From Steromphala cineraria (taxonomy: Eukaryota; Mollusca; Gastropoda; Trochida; Trochidae): 64,000 nucleotides of DNA. Where the stretch lies: positions 60,603,880-60,667,879 of the forward strand of contig OU744731.1 in assembly GCA_916613615.1 (NCBI GenBank). Direction: 5' to 3'. Below the pieces are notes generated by a model. It was not told the origin of the DNA. It saw only the letters and a list, made by a program, of their open reading frames with translations, and made no database searches. Position numbers and translations under genes: made by a program. Of this stretch, positions 22,601 through 37,600 are shown piece by piece. Numbering within the stretch: the stretch's first letter is position 1; every line of letters begins with the position of its first letter.

Positions 22601-25600
22601 GTAAAGTATTATTATTATTAGCGCTTTCTTGTCTTGCAAGACGACAAATTTAAAGAGTGAGAACAGCTGAGCTGTCTGCTAAATTTTCTGTGAAGCGCCA
22701 GTTATGCACGTGATGTCAATGAATGCATCCTATTATTTTTTGTGTTTTCCATCCCCTAAGTGCTTCTGCAAGTGAGCCGGCGGTCGGAAAAAAAAAATTA
22801 AAAAAAATAAAACTGGTGTGTATTTGTAGATCATGTTCATGATTAGGACACTGTAAAGTAAAAAGCCAAATGGGAAAAGATAATTCCTGGTTGCGATAAT
22901 GTTTTACCGGGACTCCCTAAAGTGAATGACGAATGAAATGGTATGACGAATGACAGGTATTATTTTTGTACAATGAAGTCTCCTTTGTCATTCCATTTGC
23001 TAAGAAACAGAATAACAGTTATAAATGAATGCTATCAAGGTGGAATGACAGACTTGGAAGACATGTTATCACTGATATCACCATAAGCAAATGGAATGAC
23101 ACTATATCTAGGTGGAATGACACTATGTCTAGGTGGAATGACATACTTTGAAGACATGCTATCACTGACATCACCATAGGAAAATGGAATGACACTATAT
23201 CTAGGTGGAATGACAGACTTTGAAGACAAGTTATCACTGATATCACCATAGGCAAATGGAATGACACTATATTTAGGTGGAATGACACTATATCTAGGTG
23301 GAATGACAGACTTTGAAGACATGTTATCACTGATATCACCATAAGCAAATGGAATGACACTATATCTAGGTGGAATGACAGACTTTGAAGACATGTTATC
23401 ACTGATATCACCATAGGCAAATGGAATGACACTATATTTAGGTGGAATGACACTATATCTAGGTGGAATGACACTATATCTAGGTGGAATGACACTATAT
23501 CAAGGTGGAATGACAGACTTTGAAGACATGCTATCACTGACATCACCATAGGCAAATGGAATGACACTATATCTAGGTGGAATGACAAACTTTGAAGACA
23601 AGTTATCACTGATATCACCATAGGCAAATGGAATGACACTATATTTAGGTGGAATGACACTATATCTAGGTGGAATGACAGACTTTGAAGACAAGTTATC
23701 ACTGATATCACCATAGGCAAATGGAATGACACTATATTTACGTGGAATGACACTATATCTAGGTGGAATGACAGACTTTGAAGACATGTTATCACTGATA
23801 TCACCATAAGCAAATGGAATGACACTATATCTAGGTGGAATGACAGACTTTGAAGACATGTTATCACTGATATCACCATAGGCAAATGGAATGACACTAT
23901 ATTTAGGTGGAATGACACTATATCTAGGTGGAATGACACTATATCTAGGTGGAATGACACTATATCAAGGTGGAATGACAGACTTTGAAGACATGCTATC
24001 ACTGACATCACCATAGGCAAATGGAATGACACTATATCTAGGTGGAATGACAAACTTTGAAGACAAGTTATCACTGATATCACCATAGGCAAATGGAATG
24101 ACACTATATTTAGGTGGAATGACACTATATCTAGGTGGAATGACAGACTTTGAAGACATGTTATCACTGATATCACCATAAGCAAATGGAATGACACTAT
24201 ATCTAGGTGGAATGACACTATATCTAGGTGGAATGACACTATATCTAGGTGGAATGACACTATATCTAGGTGGAATGACACTATATCAAGGTGGAATGAC
24301 AGACTTTGAAGACATGTTATCACTGATATCACCATAGGCAAATGGAATGACACTATATCTAGGTGGAATGACACTATATCTAGGTGGAATGACACTATAT
24401 CTAGGTGGAATGACAGACTTTGAAGACATGTTATCACTGACATCACCATAGGCAAATGGAATGACACTATGTCTAGTTGGAATGACAGACTTTGAAGACA
24501 TGTTATTACTGATATCACCATAAGCAAATGGAATGACACTATATTTAGGTGGAATGACACTATATCTAGGTGGAATGACAGACTTTGAAGACATGTTATC
24601 ACTGATATCACCATAGGTAAATGGAATGACACTATATCTAGGTGGAATGACAGACTTTGAAGACATGTTATCACTGATATCACCATAGGCAAATGGAATG
24701 ACACTATATCTAGGTGGAATGACACTATATCTAGGTGGAATGACAGAGTTTGGAGACAAGTTATCACTGATATCACCGTAAGCAAATGGAATAACACTAT
24801 ATTAAGGTGGAATGACAGACTTTGAAGACATGTTATTACTGATATCACCATAAGCAAATGGAATGACACTATATTTAGGTGGAATGACACTATGTCTAGG
24901 TGGAATGACAGACTTTGAAGACATGTTATCACTGATATCACCGTAAGCAAATGGAATAACACTATATCTAGGTGGAATGACAGACTTTGAAGACATGTTA
25001 TCACTGATATCACCATAAGCAAATGGAATGACACTATATTTAGGTGGAATGACACTATATCTAGGTGGAATGACAGACTTTGAAGACATGTTATCACTGA
25101 TATCACCATAAGCAAATGGAATGACACTATATCTAGGTGGAATGACAGACTTTGAAGACATGTTATCACTGATATCACCATAAGCAAATGGAATGACACT
25201 ATATCTAGGTGGAATGACAGACTTTGAAGACATGTTATCACTGATATCACCATAAGCAAATGGAATGACACTATATTTAGGTAGAATGAAAGTCTTTGAA
25301 GACATGCTACCACTGATATCACCATAAGCAAATCGAATGACACTATATTTAGGTGGAATGACAGACTTTGAAGACAAGTTATCACTGATTCACCGTAAGC
25401 AAATGGAATGGCACTATATTTAGGTAGAATGAAAGTCTTTGAAGACATGCTACCACTGATATCACCATAAGCAAATGGAATGACACTTTATCAAGGTGGA
25501 ATGACAGACTTTGAAGACAAGTTATCACCAATCTCACCTTTAGGATATAAATTAATAATTATACCCCCGCTACGACGTAGTCGGGGGTATATAGCGCTCC

Positions 25601-28600
25601 GCGTGTCCGTCCGTGCGTCTGTCCGTCTGTCCGTGCGTGCGTCCGTGCGTCCGTCCGAAATCGTTTCCGGAGCATTACTCAAAAACTATACCACTTAGAA
25701 ACTTCAAATTTGGTATGGAAGTAGCCTATATGATGCTGTGGTGCCTTTTATGGGTTTCAGCTCAATGGTCCAAATACTTTTTGAAATTTTGACCAAAAAC
25801 GGTCTGATTTTTGGACTTTGTCTTGTTTCCGGAGCATAACTGAAAAACTATACCCCTTAGAAACTTCAAATTTGGTATGGAACTAGCCTATATGGTGCTG
25901 TGGTGCCTTTTAGGGGTTTCAGCTCAATGGTCCAAATAATTTTTGAAATTTTGACCAAAAACGGTCTGATTTTTGGACTTTGTCTCGTTTCCGGAGCATA
26001 ACTGAAAAACTATACCACTTAGAAACTTCCAATTTAGTATGGAAGTAGCCTATATGGTGCTGTTGTGCCTTTTAGAGGTTTCAGCTCAATGGTCCAAATA
26101 ATTTTTGAAATTTTTACCAAAAACGGTCCGATTTTTGGACTTCCTCTTGTTTCCGGAGCATAACTGAAAAACTATACCACTTAGAAACTTCCAATTTAGT
26201 ATGGAAGTAGCCTATATGGTGCTGTTGTGCCTTTTAGAGGTTTCAGCTCAATGTTCTGAATAATTTTTGAAATTTTGACCAAAAACGGTCCAATTTTTGG
26301 ACTTTGTGTTGTTTCTGGAGCATATGTAAATACCAAATGACTCGACACTTCAAATTTGGTATGGAAGTATACAGTCGAACCTCGGATACCCGGACTCCGT
26401 ATATCCGTTAATCTCACCTTACGGACAAAAAAAATTCAAACAATGTGTCTATATTTCTTAAGAAAAATGACCAAGTTAACCGGACGATTTGCTATCCGGA
26501 CGATTTTCACCTGTAACCAAAACAAGGTTCGACTGTATAGTGCTGTTGTGCCTTTTAAGGGTAATTTCAGGGTTCCCAGAATTTTATTCATAAACTAAAT
26601 AGCCGGGGATGTTTTGAAGTGAAATAGTTTTTAGGGTTGCAAGATCATTGTGTTCAAAGTCATAATCATTTCAAATTAATGTTACGTGAAGGCGGTCAAA
26701 CTACAGGCGGGGGTATGTGAGCCGCGCTCACTTTTGCCTTGTTGTTTTAGCTGGAATGACGCTATACTTTATTTTAACTCTATCTTGGCAGAATGACAGA
26801 CTTTGATGATTACGTGGCTGTGAAATCAACTAGGTTAAGGAATGACACTATGTTTAGATGGAATGAAAGAGTTTGGTTACTTTATCTCACTGATATCAAT
26901 CACCATTAGCAAATAGAATACACCTTAATCTAAAACAAATGACAGAATTTGAAGACTTTCTATCACTGATATCATCTCTGTAAAATGTAATAACACTTGT
27001 TTCAGAGATTATTTTAGACGCTTTATTGCCAGTGTCTCATAAGCCAACCTATGAGTGGATGTCGGTTTTTACTCATGTATATTTTATTATATGTATGTAT
27101 ATCTTTTTGTAACTGACCTGTGACACTTTAATAAAATATTTCTGTGTGTCTGTATGTTCAGATTTACTTACTAATAAGTGAAATATCATTTGAAGCCAAG
27201 TTATCACTCACATCATGTCTTGAAACTTGATTTTTACTTACCCTTACTGAAGAGCAAAGATATATCTCAGACACACTAGCACAGTGGTATCAAAGCCACA
27301 TAAGTGAATAGATGTAAGTGCAATGGTCAGTCCTGACTAAGGCACCCATTCAACCTGGAAACATTTTGAATTGGCCCTCTATGGATCTAAGGTGGCCCAA
27401 ATGTGGAAAAGACAAAAATGACATCGTCTCTGTTAACCATATCAACCTACAAGCCCTTGAGGGGAGACGTACCATTTTCAGAATGATTACATACAAAGAG
27501 AAAATATCACCAATAGTACAATTGCTGGAAAAAAGTTCCAACTTCCAAAAGTGACACCTACGAAAGGGAGAGGAATCAAATTGGAAAACAAGGGTCAAGT
27601 TGTCGACCTCTGATGGAAAAATTGTGAACATGCATAGGAACAACATGTATTGACACTTTTTCTTTTGAATAAAATTTTTCAAATTCACTTGAGAAGTTTG
27701 TTTCATTCTTTACATGAAGGGTAAACTTAATATCTTTATATGTACAATAATAATTGAAAAAATCTGCTTTTTTAACAGAATAACTGTCCTCATAAGAAAT
27801 TGAAACATAACAAAATAAAAATACCTAATTGAATTCTAGGATGTATCAGGTACGTAAACTTATTTAATCTACCTTAAAAATTTATGATCTATTATGACCA
27901 ATGAAGTTCTATCTTAAAGGTCAATAAATAATGACCTGATGTAAATTCTCTAATAAGTCACGTTGTTATTTTGATTATAAAACCATTGCTACAAAATTAT
28001 TAATGATTACATGTCATGATAATCAAATTAGAACTGCTGTTATTTATATATAATTTTCACTCGTTACAGGCTGTGTCACTTGTGATACAAGTGTAGTAGA
28101 AAGTAAGTTTATACACCCTTTATTCCCAATTGGATCAATATCAAATTGGAGAAAAAATAGGACTTCAAATTAAAATAGTTATGTGTTTTGAAATCATTGG
28201 CTGTTTCTAAATAGCTTAAACCTTTCTTGTTCTCTGCTCGATTATTTGTTGTTTTATAGTTTTCAAAACTAGTTTTTCTGTAAGTTTGGTTATAAATATG
28301 ATCTTGTTACTATATTTGATGACATACAGATGATATAAGTCAAGCAAAACAGACCATTTAACCTTTTTTTAGACAAGATTTCAAAGTAGTTTATAAGCAT
28401 TTTAACTCATACAATTCATGGAATTGTAAAAAAAAAACGGTTGTGTCCAATGGACATATCTGGTCCATATTACTGAAAAATCTAATCAAAAGCAGAAATG
28501 CTTTGTTTGCTTTGCGATTCAAATCAAAACGCCTACCAGTGTAAATGTTTTCACTGATCTCTTAAGTTGTTGAGAAAACATTTCAAAATATGTCTATCTA

Positions 28601-31600
28601 GCTTCTGATAATAATTTTAAAACTTTAACCTCTTGAACAAGTTTGGTTTAAATAAAAAAAATTGTACTTTTGCATTTTGCATTTACTTCTGTCAGTCATT
28701 TTTTATTACATGAAATAAATAAGCAATTTTATGTTTTAAGTAAATACATCATCCTCACATCACATTTCAGTTGACTTTAAAAGTTTTGGTTAAATTATTT
28801 TCAAATTTGAATGAATAAGTGTTTTGAGGACATCAGCCAAATAGTTTCCAGTGTTTTTGATAATTTTGAGAAGGTGGCCATAAGACAGTGGAATTAAAAC
28901 CACAGGGATGTATAAGATACATTGTTGCTACATCAAAAAGTAAAGCTTTTTTATGGTATCGGAAATTGAGCAAAACAATTTGCTGCCCATTGGATATTAC
29001 TGATTTTTGATTGACATTACACCAGTCAGAAGCTCCTCCCCCTTAGGATTGATGACCTTTTTTTTTTTCATCTTCTATTACATATCAATATTATTTGATT
29101 AAATTAGTAATGTATTCAACTCAATCATCATATTGCAACTGATTGTCATAAGATTATGATATATATCATAACTTTTTCAAACTTTAAAAATTAACATATG
29201 ATTGTCATGACACTGTAGCTGAATACCCTCTTACTTTTTGCTTAATAAAAGTACTCTTTGATAGAAGTAACAATGTACTATTTTCAAAACAAGAACAGTG
29301 TTGTTTAAAATTACTGAATCCATTGGCTGTAGTTACTCTTTGAAGTTCATTAGTTTGTGACACTTGATGTGATCACTGAACTATTAGGCAATCAAATCTT
29401 GCTATGAGAAGAAGGTTTTCCAACCTTGGAACACAACCACTGACCTCCTATATGCGGCAAGAAGATCTATCTTCATGTCCAGTGCCACCAACTTTGATGC
29501 CAGATCTGAGGTTGACTATTGACGATGGATTGTGGTAAGTATTCTTTCAATTTGATATTATATTAGGCTTTAAAAGGATAGTCCTATTAGGATATTTTTG
29601 TGGAAATAAAATTCACTTGTACAAACTTCTTAATGAAGTTGTCAATTCTAAATCAACAATTTGTTTCTCCCAGTAACCTCTTTCAACTTGGTCGTGTTAT
29701 TATCATGTACAAATGGTTTCATAAGCATAAACCTTCAATTTCTTTTCCACAATAAATACCTGATTGGACTTAAAGTGTTTGATAGGCTTTTGGCCTGTTA
29801 TGTTTTTTTATTAAGATACCTTACCTTGTCTTTTTTAAAACTTCCTCGTAAAACTAGAGCCATTGGCTCTGTAGCTTATCATCTGCACTTTATTATAGAT
29901 ATGGTCAGGAGGGTCAATGTATTAGATTTCATCAGCTAAGGAGTTTTTAACACAAGATTATGCTTTAAAGGACTTTAACTTCTTGACAAAAAATGAATTA
30001 ATTTTTAGACTTTGGTCCATGTGGCCTTTATCAGGGATCCCACAATCACCAAGTTTATAAATCAGAATTCTCCGTATTACCGGTAAGAGTAAAATAAACA
30101 GCTTTCCAGTCCATTCGCTTGTTGAAAGATGGCCAAAATAGATTTAAAATGAATGGAAACTGTGACCCTTATAATGGAATACAGATTCCACATCTCTATA
30201 AATCGCCATCCTCATCAGTCATCTTTTGCTTCTTGGAAGAAGAAGATGAAAACAAGCAGCGGACATGGTCGAGCTATATGCCCCGCAAATTGCACAACAT
30301 GTAAAGGTTTTCCTTATCATATTGCTGATTAATTTTTGTTGACAAAATAAAACAATTTTTCCAGGATATGAAGGAAATTGTTCTAATCCAAAAAATAAAT
30401 GATACCAACTTGTTCACTGTTGGGCATAATTCGAGTAAACTGACAAAATTAGAATCAAACAAATAAATTTATGTATTTTGATCTCCAAGATCCAATTTGA
30501 TCATATGTAAACAAACATATTTTCAAAATTGTTCTTCATGACACACCTTCAGATGATTATGTATCTTCAAATCAAATTTGATCAATATCTGATGATTAGT
30601 TTAGAAGTTGTGAGCCAGACAGGACTTGAAACAGTTTTTCAACAGAGTTCTCATTTTTTCACAAAAAAGGCAAAATTTTACAAAAATATTTTCAAAATTG
30701 TTCTTCATGACACACCTTCACATGATTATGTATCTCCATATCAAATTAGATCAATATGTGATGATTAGTTTAGAAGTTGTGAGCCGGACAGGACTTGAAA
30801 CAGTTTTCCAACAGAGTCCTCATTTTTTGCCAAAAAATACAAAATTGTTCTTCATGACACACCTTCAGATGATTATGTATCTTCATATCAAATGTATCCA
30901 AATGTGATGATTAGTTAAGAAGTTGTGAGCCTGTCTGAATTTGTAACAGATTTCTTAAAAATATACCCCCTTTTCTCCAAAATTCCTTAATATTTTATGT
31001 AGATTTTCAGAAGATTGTTACTCATGACACATTATTACATGATTCTTCATTTCCATGACCAATTTGATTTGAAATGGTTCATTAGTTATAAAGTTATGAG
31101 CCGGACACAAAGTGTAACGGACGGAACCCATTTTAATACCCCTTTGTTTTTGCGGTTGGTAATAAGTTTTTAAGAGTGGAGCCCTTGTGGCGTAATAAGG
31201 GATCAGGAGACATATGAACTCAATGCCAGGTGCTGAACACCATGTCAGAAGCCATTTTTTTGTGGTACAAGTAGCTTTAAATAAATGACCGCCCAGAACC
31301 GGGGCTAATGTGGGAACTATTTTACCTGTAAGAATAAATATTTACTTGTAAAAGATATAGTTAATCTGTGTATTTCGTTATCAAATGCATACTTAAACAA
31401 ATCTAAATGCTTCTTCCTAATAACATTTATAGACAATATGTGTATATACTGAAATTTTAAGCCCTTTATTACTTCTATCTTCAATGGCTTAAATGTAAAT
31501 ATGACATAACAAAAAGAATTTAAAGAACAGTGAAAATTATTTTAGTAAGAATTGAAATTGATTTTGACATCAATCTTCATAAAAAGAAGTAGAATATTAT

Positions 31601-34600
31601 ATTTCGGGATCACATTTGAAACCATCCAATCAAATAACATTTAGGAGTGATCATATTTTCACATAGGACATGGGATACAGACATTCCCATTCTGGCTACA
31701 ATTTTAACATGAGTACTGTAAAGAGAATGATTTAAAAAAACATATTAAAATATAGGTTCGCCGCACTTCATGAAAGTGATCATTTAAGTAAATATCTATC
31801 TCAATCTGCACAGAAAGGGCAATACATTTATGTTTAAAAATAGAGCCATTGGCTCTGTAGCTCATCAGGCATCATATCAAGTTTGCTTTATACAGGCCAG
31901 ATGAGCTAAAAATGAAACTGATGTTACCTATTGCAAGAAAACCTATAAAAAAATTACAAAACAAATTAATCATATAATGTAACGATTTCGGAATAAATAT
32001 CCTTACCCAAATGATTTATTATTATTCAACACTTTCTAGATCGCCAATATTAGACAGTGAAATAAGTCCACACTAAAATATCCAAGGAGAAATAAATTTG
32101 CCATAGACCGTCATCTAATGGAGAAAATAAGTTTTTAAGGTTGTGACCCCTGTGACCCTAATTAGGGTCATGGGGTCACGAAATCTACAGTTTAGAATCC
32201 CCATTGACCAAGGAGTCTGCACATATAATTTTTAACTCTCTAGTTCTTTTAGAACTGGAGAAGAAGATGTAAATAGGTTTTTAAGGTTGTGACCCCTGTG
32301 ACCCAATTTGGGGTCACAGGGTCACCAAAGTTACAAATTAGAATCTCCATATGCTAAGGTACCTGTACACAAAATTTCAGCTCTCTAATGTGTATGGTTC
32401 ATGAGGAGAATTAAGTCAAAAGTGTCAAAAGTTTACGGCCGGACGCCGGACGACAGGCCATGCCATAAGCCCATCTGGACTTTCAGTCCTGATGAGCTAA
32501 AAATAGAGCCAGTGGCTCTGTAGCTCATCAGGTTTCATATCAATTTTGCTTTAGATTGTGGCAAATGTGAAATTAGGTTAAAGGGTGTGGCCCCTGAGGC
32601 CCTTATTAGGGACCACAGGGCCACAAAAGCTATCAATCATTCTTCTCACTAGTCAAAGAGTATATTCACAAGGTTTCAGCTTTCTAGGGCTTTTGCCCCT
32701 GGAGAAGAAGATGAAAATAGGATTTAAGGGCGTGGTACCTCTGGCCCTTGATAGGGACCACAGGGCCACCAAAGCTACAATTTATAATCCTCACTAGTCC
32801 AGGAATCTGTACACAAAGTTTCAGCTTTCTAGGCCGTATGGTTCTGGAGAAGAAGTCGAAATTCCACAAAGTTTACGGATGGACGGACGGACGGACGGAC
32901 GCCGGACACCATGCCATGCCATAAGCCCATCGGGCCTTACAGGCCAGATAAGCTAAAAAGGGCAAAATATGCCTAGGGGAAACACTAAAAGCATCATGTT
33001 CTATCTGTTTTTTAAGTAATCCAAAATAGTATTTGAACAAAAGATATATTTTATGTCTCATATTGTACCATTCAAACTGGTAAATATACATTGATTAATA
33101 AGAGCAGCATATGATGAAACATTATTAATTTGACACACTTTATTCAAACACATTTTTTGTGAAACAAAGTTTTTAATATAATGATTGTGAAAAATCAAGA
33201 ATACAATTTGGTTCTATCATATGTACACAAATTAAGTAAGGTACTTAACAAAATTATCTAGCATATATATCATTTCATTACAGTGTGTCATTCTCAACCG
33301 TTTTGAAAAATATGATAATCATAAAACTACCTGAAGTTATGATGCGTCACTGTGAACTGTTACTATCAGATTGCAGATGATATGGTTGACCATTTCAGCT
33401 TGTTTTAATTGATTTATTTAAGAATTCCATAGTAATTTTAACATTACAATTTTATTCTTTATCTTTCATACTATAGGATTGGTTTTAACAACAATCTTGA
33501 TAACTTTATGTTTACTCACTTTTATTCTGAAAATAGCTCTGCATTCTTAAAACAATTTATCCAATTAAGCAAACCAAGTCTGATTCACAATTGACATAAT
33601 TGTGAAAATTATTTTTGATTAACAATAAGAAAATTACAATATTTCATAAAATATTGTTAATATGAAGTATCTATTTATATTTCAGGTGACAGATGGTCAG
33701 CTCGCACCCCAGCACCATTCCTTACTAAAGTTGAACTTGAATATACACTGAATCAAGTGGAAAGACTCTTGAAAGAAGCCCAAGAGAAGCATAAAGACAA
33801 CATCATTGATGAGCCACCTGTGACACCAGTTGGTGGGGATGTGTATCTATACAAGGCTAAACCAAGAAATGACGCAGAAAGATCTGATTTCAAATACGAT
33901 CAATATCGGTGGATTTCAAAGGGTTCGAACAACCATTCCAACAGAAGGAAGAAATCCAACGTTTTGAAAAAATACTTTTACATAAAGGACCCCAATGGAC
34001 GAGGAAAAGATTCTCTGACAGGTTTTAAAAGACATGTTTTTAGCCTACTTGATCCACAGGGTGACAATAGTAAAGATCTGTATTTGATACATTACATTGG
34101 GGACTCTACACTGGCCAAGAATGTTCCACATGGAAATTCGAAGTCTAACACGAGGGTTTTCATCCCAACAAAACGGAGTGTCAACACAGATGTGCTGGAC
34201 AAAGCAGATTTCAGGAAAACACCTCACCAACTATATAAGCACCTACATGAAAGTTCAAGAGGTTGCACTGCATCGATACCAGTTGCCTGTCCACGAGATG
34301 CAAAACAAGTAGAAAATATTTTAACAAAGGCAAGGTCTGAAAACAGACTCTGCAATGACGAACTATTCAGTTTGTATGAGTTAGCCCTACACACAAATGT
34401 CATAAAAAGAATAACTCTGTGGCCAAATCTTTTAGTCTATGTTGGTCATGATTGTTCCATTGAACTTGCCAGAGAACTAATCAAGTTGAATAAGAAAGAC
34501 AAGTCTCTACCACAACTCCTTTCTTATGATACAACTTTCAATCTCGGAGATTTTTATGTTTCACCTCTAGTCATGCGAAATGTACTCATGGAAGGAGATC

Positions 34601-37600
34601 CAATTTTTCCTGTCATGTTTCTCTTACATGAGAGAAAATTTGAGAAGGACCATGACGACTTTCTCACTGAGGCCTTGCAGCTAATACAAGGTGAATGTTT
34701 CCCTAACATTCCAATTGTAACTGACAGGGAGAAAGGAATAATGGGACCCCTTCAGGTCAAGTTCAAGGGTCTAACAAACATCCTTTGCCGGAATCACCTT
34801 CTCAAAGATATTGAAATGTGGTGCAAAAAGAAAGGAGGTGGCAAGGATGACATAAAAGTCCTCAAAGATCATGTTGAACAGCTCTTGGACTGTGCCACAA
34901 TAGAAGACTTCAGACAATCTTATGAAGAACTACAGAAGTCTTGGACTCAAGGATTCCATGACTATGTGGAAAATACTTTAAAGGATGATATGATTAATCA
35001 TGCCTGCAGGTTTGTGACATCTGTTTATCCTGCATTTTCTGGAGGAATTACTGCAACCAACAACATCAGTGAGTCCTTCAATAGAGTTCTCAAGGAGGAA
35101 GCAAGTTGGAAGGAGTGGCCCATAGATACTATGGTACTAATGTTGTATTATATGCAGATTTTTTATGCATATGAGTTTCAACGTGGAGAACGTGGCCTTG
35201 GAAATTGGCATTTGAAAGAAAAATTCAAGGAGAAAACCAACATTATTCAATTAACAGACATTCCAAAATTTAGATCTCTTAAAGACATTGTTGCAACAAT
35301 CAAAGAAGACCATGTGATTTCCAAGGGAATTGAGAAAGGCGCTACTCATAGAATGACTCAAAAGGCTATGGCAAAAATGTGTGTTGAGAATGGGCATATA
35401 GGATTTTCTGCTCAAACATCCACATTTACAGTCCTTAATGTTGATGGCAAAGGTGCCCAAGCAGTCCGCTTGTTCCCGCAACCATCAACCTGTTCATGCC
35501 GTTCCACAGGTCTATGTTACCACATATTGGCAGTGAATATGGCAGTGGGAATAGTAAGCACAGAAGATAAAAGGATGTACAGTCTCTCCACAATGAAGAG
35601 GAGAAAGCGTGGCCCCGAAACCAAATCAGGGAGGAAAAAAGCACGGACACATGATTATGATTACACAGTGAATCCAGCGCCAGACTCAATTCTTGTGTTA
35701 GAAGCTGATGGGGCTGATGGAACCACTGTTACTTCCTCACCATTTAGGCTGTCAAGACACCTAAAGAAAATGGATCAGTCACCAATACAAGTTAACATTA
35801 CTCCACCCATGTATGAAGGTGGAGAAAGCTTTCAAGCTGACAGTCCAAAAAGCCAAAGTAAGCATATGCCAGAGAGAGACAGACACCCATGGGAAAAGGA
35901 TATTGCTCCTGTGTTGTTTCAGCTACAGCACTGTTTGAACACGGCCCCTGAATACATAAAAAATGCTCTTATGACTCTGAATCCTGGAAAATGGTTATGC
36001 AGCGATGCCATTGATGAGAGCATACAAGGAATGTTGACATCCTCGTCAAGCCATGATGTTTGTCTGCTGTGTCCGACATACATTTACCAGTCTGTCGCGA
36101 TGGATTCCTATGACATAGCATTTACCTATCTCAAGAGAAATGATGCTTTGAATAAAGACTTGCTTATTATTCCTCTTAATTTAGACCCCAGAGGTAAGGG
36201 AACACATTGGTGTCTTGGGATTGCCAATTTTAGATCAAAACAGATTTGGATTTTTGATTCTCTATCATCAGAAGGAAATGAAGGATCCCTCTTCATTTTC
36301 AGCAACCTTTTGTGGATTGTTGAAGCATCACATGAAATCGCAAGAACATCATTTCACAGCTCACAATGGAGATGCATTTTCTCAACAGATACACCAAAGC
36401 AGCCAAATGGATTTGATTGTGGGGTTTACACCATTCTGAACGCTTACAGCTTGATAACCAAGACCCCTTACTCTGGCATTTGCAGCAACACTGTTCGAGA
36501 CTGGTTGAAAGTAATCATTCTCACAGCCCATGATAACAAACGACTGCTACCAGAATGTCCTAAACCAAGGTCAAGAAGGAAACAAATATGGACAACATCA
36601 AAAATCTCTCCACAGACTCTGGCTTTCGAAGAAGAGCCCCTCCAAGCAGTACTTCTTCAGACTATCAATGACCTCAACCTGAGCAAAAATTGGTCACAAT
36701 GTGCATCTTCCACATGTTCTGGAGATTTCCCTTCATCTGCAGTTCAAATCCTTTGCTGTAAATGTCGTCTTTGGTTTCATACCAAATGTGTTGGCCTGAA
36801 CAAGATACCTATGTTTTCTAAATACCACTACTGTGTAAAATGCAAGGCATGAATCAACACTGATGACAATGATGACTATAACTTAGTGTCAAATATTGTT
36901 TGGAGGGGATGTAAAAAACATCTTTGAGTTTTAAAGACAGTCTTGCTTCTGCAATCAATTATGTTTTAAAAACCTGGTGGGTGTCCATGCCTAACACCTA
37001 TAATGTCCCTCTCCCATTCTTGCCCGTAATTTATTGCAGATAGTAACACATGTTTTCCTCATACTCTGAGGTCGTTTGTCGGTGTTATAATTGTGACCAT
37101 GTCAACAACTGTTATATTTCTCTGTAAATAGATATAATAACACTGATAGCTGATATTGCAATGGTCAAGTATCTATAGTACACTGATATGACAGTAGTCA
37201 GTGTAGATAGTACACTGATATGATGGTAGACAATGTAGATAGTACACTGATATGACAGTAGACAATGTAGATAGTACACTGATATGATGGTAGACAATGT
37301 AGATAGTACACTGATATGACAGTAGACAGTGTAGATAGTACACTGATATGACAGTAGACAGTGTACATAGTACACTGATATGACAGTAGACAGTGTACAT
37401 AGTACACTGATATGACAGTAGTCAGTGTAGATAGTACACTGATATGATGGTAGACAATGTAGATAGTACACTGATATGACAGTAGACAGTGTACATAGTA
37501 CACTGATATGACAGTAGTCAGTGTAGATAGTACACTGATATGATGGTAGTCAGTGTAGATAGTACACTGATATGACAGTAGACAGTGTACATAGTACACT

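Noticed and set aside
23019..25448. 809-residue minus-strand open frame of repeated [15 protein letters not shown] sequence, plus several overlapping frames
   Set aside because: The arm modules are 21 and 51 bases, both multiples of three without stops, so frames stay open by construction. More than one frame is long at once, the mirror arm shows the same, and there is no start context or domain.
29398..29524. In-frame protein exon starting [16 protein letters not shown] as the transposase N-terminus
   Set aside because: Its phase at the donor leaves two bases, giving an immediate stop at the main exon. Only the downstream ATG at 29525 fits.
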